Of a stretch of DNA of 64,000 nucleotides, positions 57,116-64,000 are shown one piece after another. A program made the translations under genes and the position numbers. Where the stretch lies: contig JASISA010000023.1 of the NCBI GenBank assembly GCA_031771865.1, forward strand, positions 1,240,001-1,304,000. Reading direction: 5' to 3'. The stretch is from Nothophaeocryptopus gaeumannii. Its lineage: Eukaryota > Ascomycota > Dothideomycetes > Mycosphaerellales > Mycosphaerellaceae. Every line of letters begins with the position of its first letter. Within the stretch, counting starts at the first letter, position 1. The notes beneath the pieces are model-generated. The model worked only from the letters and a program-made list of their open reading frames with translations. It searched no databases and was not told the origin of the DNA.

Positions 57116-58034
57116 AGAATAGATTATATAGTATAATACCTTTGAAAAAACTATCTAGAGTCTATATAAGACTCTAGAAAGTCTCTATACTAAGAGGATA
57201 AAAATAACTAAGAAGACTAAAACTACTATCTTCTATAACTACTCTACTCCCTCTTTATAATTATCTAAGCTCTAAGAAAACGCTAAGAAATTACCTAAAC
57301 ATCCCTAAATATCTCCGATTTAAAGCGGCTTCCCTATAACCGAAAATCGATCTTCTAATAGGTTGTAAGCCTAAGTAGTACCTACTTTAAACCTAAAAAT
57401 CGAAGAGAAAAGGCCTAAAAACTATACTAATTTTCGATCGATAATATCTAAATAACTACTTAACTAATATACACGATTTAAAGCTTATTTTAATCCTCGA
57501 AACAAGAGCTCTTAAACTCTTGTCCGATTGTCTTAATACGACGACTTTACTAAGTTCACTCCCTTATAAGGAGCCTATAGCCTTTACTAGTCCCTATAGC
57601 GCCCTACCTAGAAGACTAGGAGTAATAGGGTTACTAGTAGTATACAAGAACGAACCTCGAACGAATTTGGGGAGGCGGCATTACCAAAACCTCAGAACAT
57701 ACGGAACCTATCAAGGCAATACACGCATCCAAAGCACGGCTACACGCCGCTGTTGGCGGATGCGCAGTCAGCGCTCGAAAATACTGATTCTCAGCATTAG
57801 AAGAAGCGAATTCTCTGCCAAGCATGGCCAGTGCACAAGGCTGTGCTGCCTCAGGCACAGACAACGGACTAGAGCCATTTCAAGAGGTTACTGAAGAAAC
57901 TACTACAGGCAGAGATACAGGGAGTATCAATCTAGCTTCCTACCCAACCTCCCAAGAGAAGGGGTATAGAGAGAAGAACGCAGCAGTAAACAAGAACCAG
58001 CAGGGTCCCCTCTCACCTTGGGGCAGCTGAACTG

Positions 58035-59150
58035 ATGCATTAGAGTCAACACTCCTCCCTCTAACCAGAGAGGGCAATCCAGATAATTCTGGATATGATT
58101 CACTCAACTGCAGCGCGGACCACGAAGCGCACCAATCAGGAAGCCACTCTGGAATCTATCCAACGGAGTATTACACAGATTCAGAAGAAGATAGAGCAGA
58201 GTCTAGGACCAAAGACAACCTAGGCTACAGTCGCAGCCCAACAGCTAGCCCAGCTGTCTAGTATCAAAGCACAAAGAGCTGCGTGCTCCCTTAAGATTCA
58301 CGTAGACAACGAAGCGACTAGGGCTGAGCTTAGGGATGCTGAAGCTACCCGGATTGTTTCGCGTTTTACTGCAGAAGGAGGGAACTGGGCACATGTAGTC
58401 GCAGTCAAGAAGGTCCCCGATGGACTAGTTCTCACGACTACGGACCCTGCAGCAAGGAACCGAATAGCGGCAGATACCCAAGGCCTAGGCAAGGTCTTGA
58501 AGGAGGCAAGAATAGCACAGAAAACCTTCCTAGTCCAAGTCTACTTTGTTACAGTTGCAGGAAACGACCCTACTACACAGCGGATCCAGTCAATTGAGGA
58601 AGACAACAAGCGGCTAATACCCGGAATCCAAGTATAGAATGCCTAGTGGAAGGGCCAGAAAGCTATAGCAACGGGAACAAAGAAACAGAGCACTCTAGTA
58701 GTCGAACTGAAGACGGTGGAAGCTGCTAGAGCTGCGGTAGAGAAGGGCATTATCATCTCCGGAGTGCTCCACGACACTGAAGAATGGGACCACCAATGGA
58801 CAATAACACAGTGCTTCAACTGCCAAAGATATGGCCATATCGGCACAAGGTGCACAAACGGTACGGTGTGTGCAAGGTGTGGAGGAAGCCATAACATAAG
58901 AGAATGTGCGCACGAGAAGCTTGCAGAGGCAGACCGATTAAAGCACAGTAAATGCGGAAATTGCAGTTAGAACTACCCAGCTTGGCACTATATGTGCTCA
59001 AAGAGACAAGCAATCAAGGACAAGATTCAGAGCATGAAGAAGATAGGGGCGAGCTACATGGCTAAGCTAACCTACAGTACTCCTAGCTCTACTTCTCCTC
59101 TGCCTTCCCCTCCTCTACAGCAAGGAGCGAATGGGGAGGGAGAGGACTAA
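58035..59150 (+). pseudogene. LINE ORF1, gag-like with zinc knuckles
   Basis: One frame carries a coherent protein ending at TAA 59148-59150. It has a Gln/Glu-rich helical N-terminal part, a charged middle (EATRAELRDAEATRIV, WAHVVAVKKVPDGL), and CCHC knuckles CFNCQRYGHIGTRC and CARCGGSHNIREC plus a third Cys-rich unit. The frame is interrupted by several stops, mostly TAG, at places where Gln or Trp is likely. Upstream (57820-58030) another frame is open for 68 codons and may be the original N-terminus, displaced by a frame change. Such proteins bind the element's RNA. Confidence 0.7.
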
Positions 59151-59341
59151 ACAGCTACCCGGACAAGCCGCGAATATGTCCTAGGCAGGAGGCCAATAGG
59201 AACAGCAGTAGAGAAGCGAACACTACAGAGGTTTGGGAGGCTAGTTGGGGCGGTGAACAGGGCTAAGACTATTGTACCGGAGCAAGGACAAGGGTCAATC
59301 CGACGAGCAATACAGCGGGATCAACCACCAGCTAGTACCCA

Positions 59342-62300
59342 ATGAACACACAACCGACACTAAGTATACTGCAGGCAAACGTACGGAAATCACAGGCTAC
59401 CCACTAGCAGCTACTCGATGATAGCTAGAAAGACATTCTCGCTATCTAGGAGCCATACACTAACCCAAGCAATGGAGGAACAGTCACACATCCGAAGTAC
59501 TATACTGTTGCAGGGGAAGACAAAGACAGGAGAGTCGTATTCTACGTCCATAAGAAGTACAGCCTATCCGAATGGTCGCACTGGATTATGAGTAATCAGA
59601 AGATCCTAATCTCACTACAAACGACAATAGGAACTGTACACCTCTATAACATCTATAACTGGGATGCGAGACTTATAGTAGAGGAGCTTTTAGAAGGTAT
59701 TGAGGAACCGGGAGAACACGTTCTAGTTAGAGACTTCAATCTCCACTACCGTTAGTAGGGAGGACCGTTAGTACCACAGGAGGATCTTAGAGCAAGAGAG
59801 CTACGAGAGGCGTGTCGAGACACGCTATACCTAGCGACACCCCTAGGCCTTGCTACCTGGAGAAAGACACCACAGTCCCAAACTGGGACGACGATAGACC
59901 TTACTCTTGTAATAGAGGAGATATCAAAGAGGATAACAGCATGTCAGCCAGGCAAGGAAGACATTGACTCTGACCATATCAGCATAGAGACAACTATTAA
60001 CATAGGGATACAGGAGGAGACGAGAACAAGATGGATGTGGAAGGACACTAACTGGGAGGAGTTCAGAGAGACGCTCTAAAAGCTCCTACCTATAGCCGAA
60101 GGGATGACAACAAAGGAGGATATAGATAGCACCGTGAGTGATCTCAGCAATGCTCTATAGGAGACAAGGGACCTTGTTGTCCGGCGTAAAACATATCGGC
60201 CGCCAGATCCAAGGAGTGTGCCGGTGGTACTACATGCGATTCAGGAGGCTCGGCAGGCAAGACGGCATGCACAATGGACAGGGGGCGAGGAGCACTGGAA
60301 GGAGTGGAGGGCACGAAACCAGGAGAAAAAGAGAACTATCCAGACAGAGAAAAGGAAACAGTGGAGGACCGCGGTTCACAAAACCGCTAGCGAGCCACAG
60401 GGAATGTGGAAGCCGGCTAAGTGGGCAAAGAACAGCGATAGCCCTATTCGACCTCCCCAGATGCCTACACTAACACACAATAACGATCAGTTCACGACGG
60501 ACAGTGCGAAAACAGAGATCCTACGGACAGCCCTTTTCCCAATGCCAGAGCCCGCAGACACATCAGACATCGAGAGCACCACATACCCAGAACCTGTCAA
60601 TATAGCATGCGAAATTACAGAAGAGGAGGTACGAAAAGTAGTCCAAAGACTGCCGAACGACAAGGCTCCCGGCCTCGACGAGATACTAAACAGATGCATT
60701 AAGAAGTGCCTAGCTCAGCTACTCCCTATCCTCCAACGCATCTTCCAATAGTGTGTTTCAATTGGCTACCACCCAGCCCAGTTTCGGAAAGCTAGGACGA
60801 TTATGCTACAGAAGGCGGGTAAAGACTCATCTACTCCAAAGGGATAGAGGCCTATTGCCCTTCTATCGTGCATTGGCAAGATACTAGAAACAATAGTTGC
60901 ACGGAAAATAGGACAGGCTGTACGGGAACATAAGTTGCTTCCTCAAAACCAAATAGCGCAAGCGGGTAGATCGACCGGAGACGCACTACGGTACATCCTT
61001 CAAAGCGTTCAGACTGCGTAGAAGAAAGGCAAGGTGGCCTCGGTGTTATCACTTGACATGACAGGAGCGTTTAACAAAGTCAATCACGAACGGTTAATCC
61101 ACAACCTACGGTGCAGGAGGATTCCATACTGGATTACAGCTTTTGTAGCGTCATTCCTAAAGGACAGAGAGACAACAATCGCTATCCCCGGATACGAGTT
61201 ACCGGCAGCACGAGTAGTATGCGGAATCCCACAAGGAAGCACTATCTCACCTATCCTGTTCCTCTTCTTTATAGCCTCCCTCCTAGAAGGAATGGAATAC
61301 ACCGAAGCAGTTGGGTTTGCAGATGATACATACCTCATTGCAGTGTCAAATTCGACAAGAGGTACATGCGAGGCACTAGAAAAGGACTACAACAGCTGTC
61401 TACAATGGGCCTCAAGACATGGAGCTAAGTTCGCCCCTAAGAAATACAAAGTCATGCACTTTACAAGGGGCACAAGGAGTACATCCGAATCCCAGAGAAC
61501 ACCCAACATCCCGTCGCTCCAGAGTGGCCCAGAGGACACAATGAGGGTCCTAGGAGTAATCGTTGATAAGAGACTTAAGTGGCACGCACAGATAGAGAAT
61601 ACCCTTACAAAAGCAAAACGGCTAGAAGCTGCACTACGACGGATTACTGCTGCTACGTGGGGCGCCACGGTAGAGACAGCCCGTAAGCTATATATCTCAA
61701 TAATCAGGCTAGCAGTAATGCACGGGAGCGAGGTATGGATAGCAGGAAAGGAGACTGGAATCTCAAAAATGCTCTCATAAAAGCTACGGGTAATGCAGAA
61801 TAGATTCCTACGGATAATCCTTGGGGCCTACCGAGCTACACCAACGCGACTGTTACACAAAGAACTCCAGATCGAAGACATTACCGAGTATAGGAAGAGA
61901 ACTGCTATAGCTGCAATGGCTGCGTAGAGGCAGAGGCCGGATATACACTAGGCCATGCAAGAGCTGAAGGGGCGGATCCTACTAAAGTGCGGACAACTTG
62001 GGGCATATAGCAGACGCCTAAGAAAACCATACAGCTCGCCACTAGAGCAGACAGACGAGCAGGCTACTATCCTACGGTCCCAGCTCTCTTACATAGATAG
62101 AGCAGATCCAAAGAAGACTCGGAAAGCAACATGGACTATCCTCCAGGGCCAGTATGAGCGGGACGAGTCACAGAAGTGGGACAATGCTAGGCGCGAAGGA
62201 ATCCTCCCACTCGCGTTCAGGACTCCATGGAACACTAATACCCGGGAGCTTTATCGAGGGCTTAGCAAAGCCCAGGCCGCGATAGTGTTCCAGATACGGT

Positions 62301-62593
62301 CAGAGACAATTGGCCTTCCTCACTTCCTCCACAAGGTTGGGGTGCCCGACACTAGCCCCTACTGCGAATGTGGAGATAGAGGGACAGCTCGACACTACCT
62401 TGCCTACTGTACAAACATGCGAGAGAGTAGAACGGAACTCATCTTAGCCACTAGATGCCAGGACGCGAGAAGATGGCTTACTAAGTTTCCTAGACAAACC
62501 GCAGCGTGGGCAATAAGGCATCTCCCTATAGGACAATTCGAGTGGACCCTCAAACATCTCCTAGAGCAGGCCGGAGATCTCGAACCCAAGTAA
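59342..62593 (+). pseudogene. LINE ORF2, endonuclease plus reverse transcriptase, with TAG stops
   Basis: From ATG at 59342 one frame continues 1083 codons to TAA at 62591, with about a dozen internal stops that are all TAG as far as I read. The order is an apurinic-type endonuclease (LQANVRKSQ, RDFNLHY, TTIDLTLV, SDHISIE), a linker, then reverse transcriptase (NDKAPGLDEI, RPIALLSCIGKILE, LSLDMTGAFNKVNHERLI, GIPQGSTISPILF, GFADDTYL), and a C-terminal Cys-His unit (YCECGDRGTARHYLAYC). The catalytic FADD is intact. No RNase H motif is evident. The stops fall where relatives have Gln or Trp. Confidence 0.85.
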
Positions 62594-62810
62594 GGAGGAT
62601 GATGTTGACTCTAGCGTGTCAGCCAGCTGCCTACGGGCAAACATATTAGTTCTATAGTACCTAAGATGCAGTAGGGTGTAAGGCATAACAGAGAAGGGAG
62701 GAAGTTTTACGCTGTAGGCACTTTCTACAGGGTTTTCTTTTACAACATGTAGATATGCTAGAAGGGGCACGGCCTGTAGCTAGCTCGAATACATTTATTA
62801 TTATTATTAT

Positions 62811-63240
62811 CAGTAGTATACAACCTTTAATTAGAACCTACTAGTAAGGTATAAACTAATAGGTTAGAATAAGAATAGCTAAAACCCTAGTTAACTAAAG
62901 AGTAAGCTTAGTATTATATCTATCTCCCTACATATATTCTCTAGAATCTTTTAGAGATATCTAGAGAATATACTAGAGTCTACTAGATTCTATAAAACCT
63001 AGTTTCTATATATACATCTAGGTATATATAGGGATTAATCCTCTATATAGTTAGAGGATTAGACTCTCTATATATAGTTATAGAGAGCCTTAGGGACTAG
63101 TCTTCTATATATTTAGAAGACTAGGGCTTTCTAGAGATATAGTTCTCTAGGAAGTTTTCTAAGCTCTAGATATATAATTCTCTAGAGACTAAGAAGTTCC
63201 TAAGAAATTTTCAATATTATAACTACTAAAGTTATATAAC
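62811..63240. repeat. AT-rich repeat sequence right of the LINE
   Basis: TA-rich sequence without open frames. Between 62930 and 63200 there are many short imperfect palindromes and near-repeats of tctagag, atatata and agagac words. No named element is seen. Confidence 0.6.
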
Positions 63241-63434
63241 GTGTTCTACTACTAAGCTGGACATACTACTAAGCTAGACAAAATTTCTTAGTATAACTAA
63301 CTTCTTTATTAAAGTACAATATCTTTATAACAAGATATGGAATTATCTAATTAAGAAGGCAGAATTATTCTTGCCCTCTCTACCTACTACTAAGGTTAAT
63401 TTCGAAGCCTCTAAGGCGCGGCTATAGCATATAA
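63241..63434 (+). repeat. direct repeat unit, right copy
   Basis: Partner of 56935-57115, same orientation, slightly less mutated (gcgcggctatagcatata here against gcgtagctatagtatata there). It starts with two copies of a tactactaagct-gaca motif about 20 bases apart and runs directly into the transposase remnant. Confidence 0.7.
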
Positions 63435-64000
63435 CGTACCCAATTCGACGCTAACTACCCGATACCACGGAATTACCTATTGCCTAGATAGCTGCAATAT
63501 ATACTATAAGCTTACTATAACCGAAGAGTAGACGATTGTCCGATATGTTCTCGACCTCGATTCGCGAGGATTTGCGCCTCGCTTATATAAGGTAGTAGAT
63601 ATAGTAGATAAACTACTTGGTGTACGAGGCGGATAGCTAGTTAGTAAGAACTAGGTAGAGAGATTTGTAACGCGCTTAGATAAGCTTAAAATAGCCTTCA
63701 ACTAAGTAAAGGACTACTAGAGAATACTCTAGGAAGATCCTAAGGTAATTAACGTATAGTTTAAGCTTATTAAGGATACTAAAGCCAAGTATAGTATCCA
63801 CGACTATAATACCTACAACTTTAATAAGATAGGCTTTTAGATAGGTATTATTGGATCTATAAAAGTAGTTACTAGTTTAGAGAGACGTACTCGTCCTTAG
63901 CTTATTCAGCCTAGTAACTATAAATAGGTAATAGTAATCTAGAGTATTTGTGCTACTAGATATACAATCCTACTCTTTATTATCTACAAGGGCCGTATTC
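63435..64000 (+). mobile_element. Fot1/pogo-type DNA transposon remnant, cut by the window end
   Basis: One frame, crowded with TAG stops, reads as an N-terminal to mid transposase of the Tc1/mariner superfamily: EE-TIVRYVLDLDSRGFAPRL, GVRGG-LVSKN-VERF, EDPKVINV, YNTYNFNKIGF, ERRTRP-LIQPSNYK and ICATRYTILLFIIYKG. Intact relatives have the catalytic Asp in YNFDETGF; here it reads Asn, in line with G to A change. About nine TAG and one TAA interrupt the frame, so it is dead. The rest lies beyond 64000. Confidence 0.75.

Larger units (their letters stand above)
55033..57640. repeat. AT-rich, RIP-like repeat block left of the LINE
   Basis: Base composition changes abruptly after Med18: the sequence is dominated by TA, CTA and TAG words, CpA and TpG are rare, and no open frame of any length exists. 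This is the signature of RIP-mutated repeats. The stretch 55200-56300 holds no element I can name. A truncated LINE copy lies at 56314-56772 and a direct repeat unit at 56935-57115. Confidence 0.8.
57640..62810 (+). mobile_element. non-LTR retrotransposon (LINE), nearly full length
   Basis: A region of balanced base composition inside AT-rich flanks contains two consecutive non-LTR open frames: a gag-like ORF1 with CCHC zinc knuckles and an ORF2 with endonuclease and reverse transcriptase. It ends in a trinucleotide tail (TTA repeats, 62794-62810). There are no long terminal repeats. Internal stops are present in both frames, so it is not autonomous. The 5' limit is uncertain (57.5-57.8 kb). 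The overall layout is like the Tad group of fungal LINEs. Confidence 0.82.

Noticed and set aside
15873..62593. TAG read as Gln (an alternative genetic code), since so many in-frame stops are TAG at Gln-like positions
   Set aside because: Conserved intact genes here end in TAG at the normal family C-terminus (Rae1 at 25974, carboxypeptidase at 47565, Cpd1-like at 51664), TGG to TAG also occurs in the LINE, and other stops (TAA, TGA) and frame shifts are present in the relics.
62794..62810. TTA repeats taken as an independent microsatellite or array
   Set aside because: They sit at the 3' end of the LINE and recur at the same place in its inverted copy, so they are the element's tail.

Overview
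The window is nuclear DNA of a filamentous ascomycete (Pezizomycotina), most likely a dothideomycete. The signs are short GT-AG introns of about 45-80 bases with CTRAY-like branch sites, a CFEM/PTH11-type receptor, a HET-domain protein, a heme-thiolate peroxygenase, an expanded LPxELRxxIY (F-box-like) family, and strong RIP-like mutation (CpA to TpA) in the repeats. Exon structures were rebuilt by eye from splice signals and reading phase; in every model called complete the phases close exactly.

Layout. 0-6.4 kb: an unknown protein, a TCF25/Rqc1 homologue, and a four-repeat GKHKGK protein whose frame breaks twice. 7.1-14.6 kb: a small cupin protein and a secreted peroxygenase (both minus strand), then a 13-exon CFEM-PTH11 receptor. 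15.6-20.2 kb: a decayed amidohydrolase and a HET protein. 20.4-29.8 kb: a loose cluster of at least six LPxELRxxIY genes in different states of decay, with the mRNA-export WD40 protein Rae1/Gle2 inside it. 30.3-38.4 kb: a Cys-rich single-pass membrane protein, the vacuolar fusion protein Ccz1, a DHA1-type MFS transporter and a SET-domain protein. 39.4-49.6 kb: a decayed AAA ATPase, a disordered protein, an Hsp31/DJ-1 protein, an unknown protein and a serine carboxypeptidase in eight exons. 50.8-55.0 kb: a broken membrane-protein gene, a cyclic phosphodiesterase (Cpd1-like), a small secreted Cys-containing peptide, the 2-oxoglutarate dehydrogenase subunit Kgd4 and Mediator subunit Med18.

55.03-64.0 kb is an abrupt AT-rich repeat block. 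It holds a nearly full-length LINE of much more balanced base composition, a short inverted and heavily mutated copy of the same LINE 3' end, a direct repeat on either side of the LINE, and the start of a mutated Fot1/pogo-type transposase that leaves the window. The two LINE copies can be aligned within the window, and the differences I read are C to T or G to A, which is direct evidence of RIP-like mutation. Several single-copy genes outside the block also carry isolated stops that look like CAG to TAG or CAA to TAA.

Housekeeping functions (Rqc1, Rae1, Ccz1, Kgd4, Med18) are interspersed with accessory environmental genes (receptor, peroxygenase, carboxypeptidase, MFS, HET). There is no polyketide synthase, peptide synthetase or terpene backbone gene, so I see no biosynthetic cluster. 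I saw no rRNA, CRISPR array or convincing tRNA.
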